The position numbers and the translations under genes were made by a program. A DNA stretch of 64,000 nt from Patiria miniata (lineage: Eukaryota > Echinodermata > Asteroidea > Valvatida > Asterinidae), in assembly GCF_015706575.1 (NCBI RefSeq), contig NW_024037074.1:17721334-17785333 (forward strand), written 5' to 3'. Of the stretch, positions 24,616 to 37,600 are shown piece after piece. Every line of letters starts with the position of its first letter. The first letter of the stretch is position 1. The notes under the pieces are model-generated. The model was not told the origin of the DNA. It saw only the letters and a list, made by a program, of their open reading frames with translations, and searched no databases.

Positions 24616-27070
24616 GATCTATCGAAAACATGATATATGCACACGTACACCAGTCCGTTCTTCTTCCTGACTGTCATGGACGATTTCAGGTAATTTCGCC
24701 TTGTTCTGTATACAAAACAGTTTTCTTTAGCTAGGAACCTACACTGTTCGCGCGCCAAGCTATACCACCGACAATAGGTCGTCGACGAATGGCTGGAATT
24801 GAAGTATTGATGCAACTGCTAGTGACGTCATTATGACGTTGATAGCAGTGACACACAGTACACTTAGAAATCTATACTTTTTTTTACAACCTGAGCCGAC
24901 TGCCCCAACATTTGGTAAAATTGGTCTATCATTCAGGTTAATGGGTTCTCATGTTCTCATGAATGATGATCCGAGCCATTATTGCTTTCTATAATGGTAT
25001 ATGTCTACAGTGATAACCGATAAAGTTACATCAACTGAAATCCATTTCTACACGACCCGTTGACTTATTGGCTAATCAATAAATTACCACTCATGAAAAT
25101 GTGACACTTGACATTTAATTGATACTGTGAAATATATGACCTGTCATCAACGCAACATGAGCCAACAGTTGGAAATTGCCTTTTTGCAGTTAAGTGGGCC
25201 CAAAAACCAAGTTTGAAAGGGTGGTCGATTTCTTTGTTTTCAGGTGAACCTTTATCTGTGTGTCCTGTTTTACTTTTCCGCAATTTTGTTCGTTCTGACA
25301 AACATATCAGACTATTGTCATGCGAATTTTCTCGAAAATCAGTTTACAACTTCAACTATGAAAGTTTGGGGTCAATAATATTATTTCCATTTCTGAACTT
25401 TCAGTACCTCGGAATGCCGTATAGGCCTACCAATGGAAAGCTCTTGTTCAGTAGAATCCAAATATTTAGATACATGTATCTCACTTCTGAAAAAGTCCGA
25501 CTTTAAGCTAATTGTGTGGTGATCAGTCACATATAACATCTGATAAAATTATAGATGAAATTATTATTATAAGATGGAATTTTGCGTCGGGGTGATATAA
25601 ATAAAATTAGGTTTTGCCCTTCACCGACGTTTTTAAACACTGTATACTCAGTGTGTTACCTCCCGAGTGAAAGTTGGAAAAAATCACTCGGGTGGGACTC
25701 GAACCCAGGACCTCCTGCCTTCTAGTGCAGATGTCTTACCACTCGACCACCGAGCTAACGAAGGCAGGAGGTCGTGGGTTCGAGTCCCACCCGAGTGATT
25801 TTTTCCAACTTTCACTCGGGAGGTAACACACTGAGTATACAGTGTTTAAAAACGTCGGTGAAGGGCAAAACCTAATTTGAAATTATTATTATTATAACAT
25901 CTATGTGTTTTTGTGATTCTGAGATAAAAAAAAACCACCTCTTGTTTGTTTTACAGTAAAATAACAAAAACAACTTTAACCGATTTATAGGTACGCTGTG
26001 TCGACGCACAATGAAAGTCCAAGTTCAAATCAGGTAGTAATTAAACCCAACGGATTACAGGTAGGCATAGAGGGAGAAAATTACTTCTCTGCATCAATTT
26101 TGATTAGTTTAAAGGGGGCATGGCAATCGCTGGTTAGTGATTTGCCGTCAATCGTTTTCCCGCTAATTGGAAACGTGCACTAGGCCATGCCATGGTGATT
26201 TATCACGATTCTATGCAGTCTTTAACATACAGCTTTAATATTACATGCAGTGTGAAATTCAGGGAAGTGATTTTACAGTCAGCCGTACGTGGTATATATA
26301 TTAATATTGAATGAGATTTTACATGCGAAGTCAGCACTGAAGGGCTTTCGCATTGCACAAAATGTAATGCGAAGTGAAATTGTAAACACAACATAGAAAC
26401 GAAAACGTTTCTGTTCACCATTATGTTCTTCTCTACATCAAGAGATATTCATGGGAGGCAATAACGGCGAGCTATTTGAAGAATGCAACAGTTCATGTTT
26501 TCATAATTATATCGGAGCCTCTGAGCAATATAAATCACAAGATGTTTACTCTTCGATAATGCAACGAGATAAATATAACGTGGGCTTAGCTGGAAAGAAG
26601 ATTTATGCACAGCAAATTACTATCAAAAGCAATCGAACAGAATTTTCAGCTAGAAATTCAAATTCAAAACAAACTAAACGAACTGTATGTTGGCTTTTTA
26701 CCAGAGTCACAGAATAGGTCAAACATTATTTGTAATAGCTTATATTATTTTCCTTGCAGTATAATTCCCCGGAAGATCTTAAATTCAAGAGCAAGTTTTT
26801 TCACAGACTAAATATTAAAAACAACGAAACAATTTCAAACGTCCTTTAAGAGAAGGTATGTATTAAACCCATTTTTAAACAAAATTCAGGGTAACATTAG
26901 TGCTGCAAGTGAAATTAAAATACATGTAGTTACAGTGGAACAGTAAGTACTGCGCAGAAATCGTAGCGTCTTGCCACATGTCCAAATTGTTTTGACAGGC
27001 AAAAACATATACATTATACGTATGTATACAATTTTACAAAATGGATCCTCTTGCAGCAGTCGTAGCATAG
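24616..27070. other. intergenic region between the two GPCR genes
   Basis: This stretch contains the palindromic SINE (25604-25878) and otherwise no gene that can be supported. Short frames at 25998-26183 and 26451-26717 lack domain features and are taken as chance. Confidence 0.6.
25604..25878 (-). mobile_element. palindromic tRNA-derived SINE (119-bp arms, 37-bp loop)
   Basis: Arms 25604-25722 and 25760-25878 are inverted copies with a single visible difference (CCCAGGAC against CCCACGAC after inversion). Read on the minus strand, the sequence has a tRNA-like head: box A-like GAGTGGTAAGACA and an exact box B GGTTCGAGTCC. The loop is the box A part; the arms carry the box B part and SINE tail. 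A linear, diverged copy lies at 32985-33150, showing that the palindrome was made from an ordinary SINE. It could form a cruciform or a long double-stranded RNA. Confidence 0.85.
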
Positions 27071-28099
27071 TTACTGATCAAGAGTCTGCATTGGAGATCG
27101 ATCAGTTGACATGTCAAATGTCCTTCTGAAAGAGCGAGATGGTGGCTGATTCTCCACAGGCTCCTGGGCTCGTCTCTTGGCGAAGCACCATCTCCCGAGA
27201 ACATTCCTCCAGGACAGCTCCTTCAAGTCGCTGTTGACCAAGCCGTACATGAGGGGGTTAATGGTCGAATTAGCCGCATTCAGAGCCAGTACGATCATCT
27301 CAAAGGAGGTCTTGTTCAATTTTTCCTCCAAGAAGTAATGTAAGATGATGTATATGACGTGCGTGGTGTCGATTGCAAACACCACACCTGCAGTGATCGC
27401 CAACTTGATGACGACGCGGCGTTGAACCAGTGACGAGGCCAGGGGACGCTTCCACAGACGCCAAAGTGTGACGGTGTACAAGACACTGTTGGTAGTTAGG
27501 AATACCACACAAAAGAAGACGATGACAAGGAGGAGAGCATCCTGGTGGAAGCTGAAGAGGGACACCACCAGTTTGACCAGACCACCACAAACTGCAGCAG
27601 TCAGCCAGGCCACGGCAGAGATCTTTCCAGCTCGATGTCTGTCATTGACGAGGATCGAGTACCTCAACGGGAAACACACGGCGAGGAAGCGTTCGATGGC
27701 CACGATGGTGACAAACAAGCTAGTAGCCACGTAGGAGACGGCAAACATGAAGCAGAACCCGCGCAAAAAGGGATCTTCCTTGTCGCCGACGCACGTGAAG
27801 GACAGCGCCAGAATCAAGAAGATGACACCACCCACGGATAGGTTGGACAAGAAAATATTGAACGGAGTCCGGAGTGATCTGTTGCGTGCGATGAACGAGA
27901 GAAAAACGCAGTTGGTTAGGAGACCGACCGGAAACACCACGAAGATGAAGATCTCAGGTACCGACAGAATACGTTCATCAAACGGTACAATTTCAGTCGA
28001 ATTGTTTCCGAAGCTTTCCATTATTGATGCAGAATTGTTGGTATTCATGCCTGACTGTGAATTGTTGCATTCGATAGTTTCGAAGGACTTTTCATACAA
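27071..28099 (-). CDS. class A (rhodopsin-like) GPCR, intronless, paralogue of the neighbouring receptor
   Basis: An uninterrupted 342-residue frame with seven hydrophobic segments and several Asn-glycosylation sites in the first 34 residues. TM1 carries Asn63 (1.50). TM2 reads LSNLSVGG, with Gly91 at the Asp2.50 position. TM3 ends ERF (136-138). TM6 lacks CWxP (FAIDTTHVIY). TM7 keeps NPLMY (281-285). The second extracellular loop is very short and has no cysteine. The tail of about 55 residues is Arg/Ser/Pro-rich. It is an orphan plasma-membrane receptor; an intronless tandem pair fits a lineage-specific expansion. Methionines at 1, 18 and 27 are all possible starts; the first gives the longest N-terminus and was kept. 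Confidence 0.87.
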   Translation of the reverse strand: MYEKSFETIECNNSQSGMNTNNSASIMESFGNNSTEIVPFDERILSVPEIFIFVVFPVGLLTNCVFLSFIARNRSLRTPFNIFLSNLSVGGVIFLILALSFTCVGDKEDPFLRGFCFMFAVSYVATSLFVTIVAIERFLAVCFPLRYSILVNDRHRAGKISAVAWLTAAVCGGLVKLVVSLFSFHQDALLLVIVFFCVVFLTTNSVLYTVTLWRLWKRPLASSLVQRRVVIKLAITAGVVFAIDTTHVIYIILHYFLEEKLNKTSFEMIVLALNAANSTINPLMYGLVNSDLKELSWRNVLGRWCFAKRRAQEPVENQPPSRSFRRTFDMSTDRSPMQTLDQ

Positions 28100-28129
28100 G
28101 AGCGGTTATCAAGTACAAGTGCACGCTTG

Positions 28130-28199
28130 GATGCTGATCCGCACGATGATGCTTTGATGCTGATCCGCACACGATGATGCTTTGATGCTGATCCGCACG
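28130..28199. repeat. short tandem repeat upstream of GPCR 2
   Basis: GATGCTGATCCGCAC is present three times, separated by GATGATGCTTT, giving a unit of about 27 bp. It lies 31 bases upstream of the GPCR start codon, in the promoter/5' UTR area of that minus-strand gene. Confidence 0.8.
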
Positions 28200-30812
28200 G
28201 CTTTCATGCGCAGATACTCGCAATGAGAAACCCAACTCATTACACATGACTCGAGGACCTATGCACCAATGCACTTGCAGTGTCCATGCATAATTACTGC
28301 TACATAAAGCGATGGAGGGTTCATGATGTCGTCAATGTCAAATTGCCTCGGCAGAAGCCATCGACCCCAGCATAACACAGCGGGTCACTTAATAAGCCAT
28401 CGTCATCCGTGCAGTTTATTATTCTGTATTCAATTACAATTTTGTGCTCAAGCACTCGCTCGATGGCCCAGGTGAAAATGTCACATTTTCTTTCATCAGA
28501 ACAACAGCTCAGGCGTGATCCAATGGTTGACTAATTACAATCGCGAAAGTACGGATATCAGGTTTTCACCCTTATGGATGCGCGATCGTCACTCCGTTCT
28601 GTTGGGGCCACCGCTCCCAATGCATCAAAATCGTGCTGTTCCATACCAATCCGCTCCGCACTGCAGAATTGGCCGATAAAACTCAGATATTCTAAGATAC
28701 CTTTTCTAGATAACAAAGTATTAAACCTAGCAGAAAACACGTCAGCCATTTGCGTTTATCTCACGGTAAATATTATCTAGTCTATACAGCTGCACGGTCA
28801 GTATGATTGAATAACATAAACATTGTATTTTTTTTTTATAAAGTTCAGCAGACTGCAAAGGGACATGGAACTCTGGCCTGTCGCAAATGGATGGTTTTCA
28901 TGTCATTAAAAAGAATACTGAAAAATGATGATAAAGCGATAATGACAGGTGATAATGGAATAACCGCATTAGGCCTGTGGATAGCAAATAAGCCTCCTTC
29001 CGAACAAATGGATGATGGATGGAATCGGTCAAAACTTCTTCATGCTAAAATAATTAGCTTAAATTATTCTCGCTATAAAGTACATTTCAGATGATAAAAA
29101 ACATTCTGCAGCTGGGTCAATAGCCACACACATAGCACGACACAGAAATTTGCCCGGGGTATCATGATGATAAACTCATTAACCCGTAGAATGTATGAAT
29201 CCTTCATATTAGCCTGATGCTCTTTGTATATTACTTAGTATGTTGTGGTTATCGGAATTGAAACAAGACCCCCTGAAAAGAGCGCCCTCACTAACAACAT
29301 TAACAGTGCAAAGTGTCATGCGTCTCACGAAGGAACGATGACCTGCATGTCCCCAGTGCGGGCGCTTTATATATGCATCTATATGTGTCTATTTACAAAG
29401 AGTGAAAATAAGTCTTCAAATAATTTATTTCATGTTTTTCAATGTATTTATTTCTTTCAACAACGTTCGACAGCGCAAGCTCCAGAACAGGATGCATATT
29501 GATAAGACTTGCTACAAGATGTGGAATCGCGCACGGTTTAAGCTAACGCGATCACACAGTGCAGACGTTTGCACACGCAGGAAAATGAATACACAAAATG
29601 TGGCGGTATATTTTGATGAAAAAAAATCACAATTTCACGGGTTTATTAAACTTATACATTAATCAAAAAGAAATCTGTAAAAATGTCCTATCTGTTGTTT
29701 ACTGGGAGTTCTATATAATTATAGCCCATTGTGCTTGAAAGACATCTTCAACACATTTCATTTGAGTAGAGTGCAAACGAGGATATTCACATCGGTATAC
29801 GAGACCATGGAGGAATAAGAACACATTCCTCTATGATGGGACTACGGAAGAAGGAATAGATGGAAGTTGACGTCGTCACTATTAACGGTCGGCCAAGGTT
29901 AACCATAATCACATGTAGCCACATTTTCCTGGGCCGACTAACGTGGCCACATTGGGAAGACGGTTATCAAGATGACCAGAGAAGTAAGGGGATTTAAGTG
30001 TATATTTACTTATTTATTTTCAACACGTATACCCCCAAACCTGCCAAAAAGGAAGAAGAAATGAAAATACACAGATAAGACACTGAAGAACGTTGATAAG
30101 ATGAGCGAAATCGAGTGAAACTTGTAGTTCGGCTGTCTTTGATCGAACTCACGCAAGTCGACTATTCGGGACTAGCTATAGTCTACCGAGATCAATCGCA
30201 TCGTACATTATTAGTGTAGTTACGTCACCAATCATCGATAAGTCGGCCAATGGTCTTCGATCGAACCTGCTCCGAGATGCAACTCTCATGCCACGATACG
30301 ACCAGAGGCGGAAGCACACAGTGAACTGTTGTCTCTTCGGCTTCACTATAACGGTAGTCCGCAAAACAAACACTCGAGTATTGAGCAGGTAAAGCGTTTG
30401 GGAATTAAGCTCTAACGGTGCCCACCAGACTATGCAAACAGGGTTTCAAAGTTTTCCATGGAATGTCTAGAAGAAGTGTGGTTTTCGTTCCACAACACAG
30501 ACTGTTCGGACCATAGTGCTAAATATATGCAGCACATATTGACAGATTCTTGCCCCACGATAGTTCAGAACTTAGAAATTGTATGATATAAAAATTTGGA
30601 AACTGGAAAATTAACAATATAGAAATAAAAAACAGGTTTTGTTGTGTGGCCTCTGCATCAGACTTAAACACCCTATAAAATAATTTTATAATCTTCATCA
30701 AACCTAACAGTTGACTTCATTCTCCTCCCTCCCCCCCCCCCCCCAAAAAAAAAAAACACCCAAACGTTTTTGTTAGAAATGTGCACCCTTTCCCGAAAGG
30801 TTTTGTTCGAGT

Positions 30813-30843
<31 letters not shown>

Positions 30844-31623
30844 CCAAACAAACAAACAAACACACCCATTCTTGTTCCGTAGTTGTGTGGACATACACTC
30901 GTCCCTACGGGGACCGGGTATTTGACGGGACCGAAAACGCTGTGGGGACAGCAGAAAGTCCCCATAACTCGGTCCTAATTTGCCTAACAATAAAATACTT
31001 CCCCCATAACGCGGTGAACGCCTACCTACGCAACAACTTTTCTTGTTTAATTTCAACTAATATTACGTTCAAGCAATTAGGAGTTAAAACGAAGGCTACA
31101 GCCATCTTAATACAAATTAAAAAGGTGCAAACTCAACCTTCATTATTAGGTATCTTAGTCATTCCTTCGTTTACTGATGAAAAACACACAGTCGCTATTT
31201 GCGTCACAACATAGCAACCTGCCTCGCCCAAGGCTACGTGAGCACGATCGATATTTACCGAACAGACTAACTCATACTTTCCCTTATACACACCCTTCCC
31301 TGTAAAACTTTTTTTTTGGACTGGCATGTGACCATTGAGTGATCATGCCAAATGCTAACATGACATTACATAACCGTGTAAGCCCCATTCGCGCGGCGTG
31401 TTTGCTTTCTAGGGTGGAGCTTGGGTACGAGTGCTGAAAACCTGGCGATGTCTCCTCTTAGCACCACAGACAACCAGTTGGCTTAGCCAATGGCAGGTGT
31501 CTATTTGGGGAAAGTTTGTTAGCCTGGGTGTGGAGTCTAAGATCTTTCTCGGTTCGGGGGAGAATTCGTTGGAGATACTGACAAAGACGAGGACGGAGCG
31601 AGATTGGGGGGAATTTCTCCGCG
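28200..31623. other. intergenic region upstream of the CCP/SEA gene
   Basis: No gene can be supported. It contains poly(C)/poly(A) tracts at about 30731-30845 with (CAAA)n, and repeated GTCCCC-type wording at 30900-31020 that may be a decayed repeat. The last few hundred bases must hold the promoter of the gene whose signal-peptide exon starts at 31624; no clear TATA box is seen. Confidence 0.5.
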
Positions 31624-31696
31624 ATGTCCCGCCTTCTGAAAGTGTTGTGGCTTGTTGCTGTCCTTTCTTTTGGAAGTTTGGTCGACCCATCACGAG
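31624..31696 (+). CDS. exon 1: signal peptide
   Basis: Begins ATG TCC CGC CTT and encodes a basic start followed by a hydrophobic core ([17 protein letters not shown]), a typical secretory signal. It ends in phase 1 at CGA G|GTAAGG and joins in frame with CCP1 (GCT CAG TCG TGC). The link across a 3.5-kb intron is inferred from phase and signal-peptide character. Confidence 0.7.
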
Positions 31697-34600
31697 GTAA
31701 GGGAGTTAAATGGTAAAGAAAAAATAGAGTAATTTGAAAAGACCACAGAAAATGTAGAAAGGAAATACTGCATCTCGGTTCTTTTATTTAAGCGTAAGCA
31801 TGACTTCGTTTAAGATTCAACAAATAACTCTTTAAAAAAATCACGTAGGCCTACTCAGATTTATGTAGTTTATCATTTTCGAATGTAAATAAAACCCAAA
31901 ACAAAAGTCATGTCATTTACTCCAATTTGTCTCAGGATTTTCTATCGCGTACGATGTCGAAGAAGTTAGAGATTCCACTCTCGATCGAACATTCCAAAAC
32001 GACGCTGTTTCCAAACAACTTTGACAAAATTCAGGAATATCTATAGATGTCATAGACGCACGAGGTCATCGATGGAAACGTGGCTTTTTATTCACTTCAC
32101 AAAAATAACCCGAATTTAGAGGCCGCTTTTTTTTTTTTTTTTTTTTTTACAGTGAAAGACTTATGTCTCTATAAAATCATTGGTTTCTACCATGCATTGG
32201 AAGGGCGGTTGGGTTTGATGCGCGATTTTCCTTTTTTTTAATTTCAATGCATCGATAAAAACGTTTCGTCCTCAGCGTTTCCCCCACGTTAAACGTGGAT
32301 GATATTGTCAATTGATCAAGTAAAACAAAAATGGATGAAGGTCTGAAAGGTTCATTTCTTTCTATGATGACAATGTATTTCTCACAGATTAAAACATCAG
32401 ATTTAAAGTCACAATAATCATGCCTGTTAAATATTTCATTAAATATGTGCGGAAAAATATTCGTTCCACATTTTTCTCCAAACAAAAGCAAAAATTGAAT
32501 CGTGACGGTCAGACTGTCCAAAAATACATCTTTTCATTTTTCTCCCAGTATTGACTTAATTATGCGTCAATCGGCAGGTATCTGTAATTACGTATAGGCC
32601 TACAGTACGGTGGGTCTGTTTGGGAATTACGATCGCAGGCGGCAAAACAATTATTGATGCTGACTTTAACCTCAAGCATCTCCTCATTTGCGCAAATCAA
32701 GAAAAAAACATTGTTCTTTGATTCTTAGTCACTCAGTGACAGATCTTTCCCTATAGGCCTAAGGACTTTACAGTTTTATACTATGTTTTAGGTAGTCGCA
32801 CGTACTCTGTCTGTGGGCACTGGTTAACTTTCTCTAGAGCTTAAGCTAATCTGAGCTGTCGCTTATGTTTTTCCTTAAATGTGGCTCGTATTCAACTGCA
32901 TAAAATGCCTATTTTTTCATAATGAACAATATTGAATCTATTCATCAGATGGAACTTGCTTCGGGTGCTGTAAATTTAATATTGGATTTTTGCCCTTCAC
33001 CAACGTATTTTACGAACACTGTATGCATCCGTGTTGCCCAAGTGTGATTGTGAGGGGGCGGAAAATTCACTCGGTTTGGACTCGAAACCACGACCTCCCG
33101 CTTACTAGAGCATACGTCTTACCACTCGATGACCGAACAAAACTTACCATGGACTTACAATCTATCCGTAATTATATTACAATCCTTTAATAATTTATAT
33201 CTGCTAACGCCCTTTCTAATTACATTGTACCCAAAATCATGACACAGCAGAAGCAGGTGAAACTAATTTCATATGCAGTGCAATAAAATGACGAGGTTGT
33301 TTGTGTCCCATTACGGATGCCGAACAAATTGACCAACAGTATGAGGACATTCTTATATGCAAAGAGGCTATGGAAAATACCCGTAATACGTTATGAAAGA
33401 TGTGTTGACGCAACGGATAATACTCTGGGATCTCTCAAAGGTCTAAGAAAGTTTGGAGTGGGTCGGCAAATAAGGAAACACATTCACCTACGACGACGTG
33501 TCACTCCCATTGAATTCTTATGCAAATGAGCAAGGGAGTATTTTTGTTGGATTGAGACTTATACCCTTGCGCACTGCAATGTAACACTGTGGAGCCAACG
33601 AGTTATTAACTGTTAAGTGCCAAAAAGTTATACTTTTCTACATGTTAAAGAGATTGAAGTTAAAAATCTGAACTATTAATAAATCCCGCGCGCTAACACT
33701 CCTCTAAAAGACAAAAACAGTTTAAATATTATTCCATTAAATTCATATGCAGTTTCCGATGTGGCAGCAAGATAAAAGACATCGGACAACTCAAATTTAA
33801 ACACAATTAAATTCAATAGACTGTTTTAATCTATAAAATTTTCATTCCATATTCTCTATTTTGTATTTGCCTTAATTGGATTTTGACGTTGATTCCATTT
33901 TAACTTGATATTTTGTATTTTTTTTATATCAAAAATGCCTCTGAACATATAAGTTTATATAATATATTAAATAATTTGTAATTTTGGTACTTAATTCGCA
34001 CGGCCCCTTGAAAAACAGACATCGGCTGAATGGGTAATAGTAATAATGACATTTAAACTCGACTTCTAAAAAGATTATGACCACGGAAACTATGACAAGA
34101 TCAACGCCCTGACGTCAACTGCAATAAATAATAACTGCGGTCTTTCTTGTGCCTGAAGTAGAACAAAATAACAAGACGGTTGACAGGAATTTACAGAAAA
34201 GCGCAACAACAATATCCCCATGTGACGAATCAGTACTTATCAACCGATATCTATACCAGTATACATTGAAAAGGCAAAGGCTGGTCGAAACAAAAAAATA
34301 TTAAGTTGATATGCAGACATTCGTAATACCAAGCGACAACCCAAAGGGCTGTTTTTTTTCTCTATGAATTGTTTTTACGATGGCATTGAAAGGGTACCTC
34401 CAATAAAGTATTCGACTCTCGTAAAAAAAAACAGCTGATAAAAACACACTCTCTTGCGAAAGCATCTTTAAATCCAGAGAAGAAAAGGAAATAATCGGCT
34501 CATCAGACCTTTTCTTTTGCTGACATAATATCTTATTTCTCAACTTTCAATTGAGGTCCATCCATCGAACTTCAAAGGAACACCTTTTCACGAAATTGCA

Positions 34601-37600
34601 TATGAAATCCCATAAGAAGCTCAAAGGATTATACAACTTAATAATTGCTCATTTTTCCTTGGGCACTACACACAGTGCCAGGGTGTTTGTGCATGTATTT
34701 AAAGTCTTGCCAATTTATGACCAAGCTTAGTACCAAGGTAGGCCTACCAAAAAGTAGAAAAATAAGCCTGTTGTGCCGTTTCCCTTAATTAACTGAATGT
34801 GGGTATCCCGAGCTCCCCAGGTAGGGAAACACAAAGTATAATGCCAACATTTTTATAGGGCAGGGATAACGCACTTGCCGTATATAAATTATTTTACAAA
34901 AAGGCTCTCCTAACATGAATGACATAGGTCATCTGCGAAAGCATGAAATTAATAACCATACATTCATTTTGATCAATGATGTATCCTGTACCCAAATGCA
35001 GCCCAAACCCAAAATGTAGACCCAACCATGTATAATGTATCTATACCCTTAATGTGGCCAAGCCCTAAATGTATCCCAAATCGTAGCCCTTACTCTGTAC
35101 CTAAATGTAGCCCGAGCCCCAAGTAGCCCCAATACCCTGTACTTCAATGTAGCCACAGCCCCGCAACTAAATGAAACCCCAGCCCGGCGGCGTAACACTA
35201 GAATAATGTTTCACCTTACAGCTCAGTCGTGCAGTTCAGTGGTGACCACGCCCAATCTGTCCATCACATCTGGCAGCAGTTTCAACGATGGTGACACGGT
35301 CAGTTTCGAGTGTTCACCAGGTTACAGTCTGATTGGTGCACCCGTGATCACGTGTATCGCTGGAGGTTGGAGTCATGAGGTGCCAACGTGTGTCAGTAAG
35401 TTAAATCGAGAAAAGTAGCCATGGTTGGTTGGTTGGATACATATATTAAGCAGACTGTGGGAAATTCCGTAAATTCGGACGTACATATCAGACACTTTAA
35501 TGAGCTACTGTTGGAAAGGTGAATGTCATACATCACCGATAATTGCGTGACGTCTACTGAGTGAAAAAAAAACCCACCTGATCACTTCCAAAATGTAATC
35601 GATTTGTATTTGTACCAAAGAATGTTCATGCAAACAATGTTCATGCAAATCCGCCCATAACTTTTTGAGTTATCTTATTAACAGACATATCAACCAACAC
35701 AATTCGATAGAAACATAACCTCCTTGGCGGAGGTAACAATTGCGAACGTGGTTAATATTTACTTCCAGATAATCTCATTAGTGGTCCTATTGCTCTTTCG
35801 CCGCTGATATTTCAATTAGCGAAAGTGTTGGGTTTTTTCTCATTTTGTACACCACTGGAACGTTTCTCTAATTTTGTATTCGCCCCTGGAGTATGTAACA
35901 TTTCCAAAATTTGAAAATTCTCGTTTGTCACAGAACAGAGCAAATTTGACAAATCATTTTCATTTTGCTTATTAACACTCCACAGTGGACTGTGGTGACC
36001 CAGGTACGCCGGTCAACGGTTCCCAGGTTGGAACACCTTCCTACCTAGCCTACACCACAGTCAACTTCCAATGCGACTCAGGGTTTAGTATCATCGGAGC
36101 CTCCGTCAGTACATGCATCGATGGATCGTGGTCGCTGCCAGTTCCTACATGCTCACGTAAGTTCTTACTGCTAAATAATTGAACGTCTCTATCTAGGTTT
36201 TGCCTGTTTTAGGACAGGGCCAACAAGCCAGCAGTTTTAGGCGATTCAAGCCAACATTTAACAAAGGCGGATACAGTAATGTGCAATAATTATGATGACA
36301 TTGTATTTGAAGTCTCCTCTTTTGACATCTTTATACCCCAAATAAAACTGTTCGGTTCTTGGCAAGAACAGCTGAGACGAAACACACCTTAATTGCAAGG
36401 GCACCTGTCAATCCAATGAAGAAAAGGAAATAATCGGCTCACCAAAACTAATCCTGATCTCTTTAACTGACGTACTAATTGCTCATTTCTCAACTGTCAA
36501 GAGGCCCATCGAACTTCAAAGGAACGCCTTGCTACGAAAATGAATACGAAAGCCTTTAAGAAGCTCAAATGATTATACATGTAGGCCTTACAACTTAACC
36601 ACATAATTGCTCATTTCTCCTTGGGCACTACACACGAACGAGCGTGTTTATATTTGTGTATGTCTTGCAAAATTATGTCAAGCTTAGAACCATGGTACCA
36701 AAAACAGATCAATCAGCCCCTTGTTCGTTTTCCTTAATTAGCTGACTGTGGGGATCCAGGAACGCCAGCCCAAGGTTCTCAGGTAGGAGATCCAACTTAC
36801 TTGATGGGAACCACTGTAACATTTGAGTGTGATGCTGGGTATGATCTCGTGGGGGCGTCGGTGATCAGTTGTGAGGATGGAGCCTGGAGTCGCTCTACTC
36901 CAACATGCTTTGGTGAGTATGTTGGCTATTTAAGTAATTGCCCAGATTTGATTTTTCAAGAAAGGAGCGGTTTATACTCTAAAGATTACGGCTTTCCAGT
37001 CCTGTTAAACCAAAACCAATAAGTGATACTCACGTTTCGTAATAAAATAAAGGAAGGTTAAGGGTCATGTAAAAATAGATGGTAAACGGTTCTTTATATA
37101 TCCATAATTGTATTTCATTAAACACAGATCAACGTTAGCAGTTATTCCACACCGCCCTTTAAACGTATAACGTACATGGAGTTAATATAAAACTGACTTA
37201 GAATACGGCATTTTCTTTTTAGCAAACTGTATTGACCCTGGCACTCCCGATAATGGCATGCAGTCTGGTTCCTATGGCAACGGTGGTATCCTCACATTTA
37301 CATGCAACGGGGGATACAGTTTGCTGGGAGCCAGCGCAATTAGTTGCTCTGATGGAAGCTGGAGCAACGATGTGCCCACCTGCGAAGGTGAGTTAAGTAC
37401 CACACTAGCAAAACAGAAACTCATGACAATTAAGCCATTGATTATTATATCAGACCAAAGATAATTAGATAAACGTTTACAATATCAGAGTAAGACCTGA
37501 AGCAGACAACCGACAAAAGCCCATTTAACATCGACGGATGGCCGAGAAAGCGAATGTCTGTGGAATAAAAGTTTGTGAAACAAGTTGTAGACCTGAATAA

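Larger units (their letters stand above)
31697..35221. other. intron 1 of the CCP/SEA gene
   Basis: The longest intron. It contains a poly(T) tract near 32128-32149, a SINE copy (32985-33150), a duplicated segment with a dead CCP exon (about 34390-34826) and a degenerate tandem array (34985-35185). No additional coding exon was found. Confidence 0.6.

Noticed and set aside
25604..25878. Two functional tRNA genes in inverted orientation
   Set aside because: Only one box A region exists (in the loop), acceptor stems do not close, and a linear SINE copy explains the structure.
28558..28780. Overlapping open frames on both strands near 28.6 kb
   Set aside because: They are short, lack splice-linked neighbours and recognisable domains, and both strands are open together, which suggests chance or a decayed repeat.
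33317..33529. 70-codon frame in intron 1 of the CCP/SEA gene
   Set aside because: No domain, no splice consensus placing it in frame with the gene, and the signal-peptide exon already joins CCP1 in phase.
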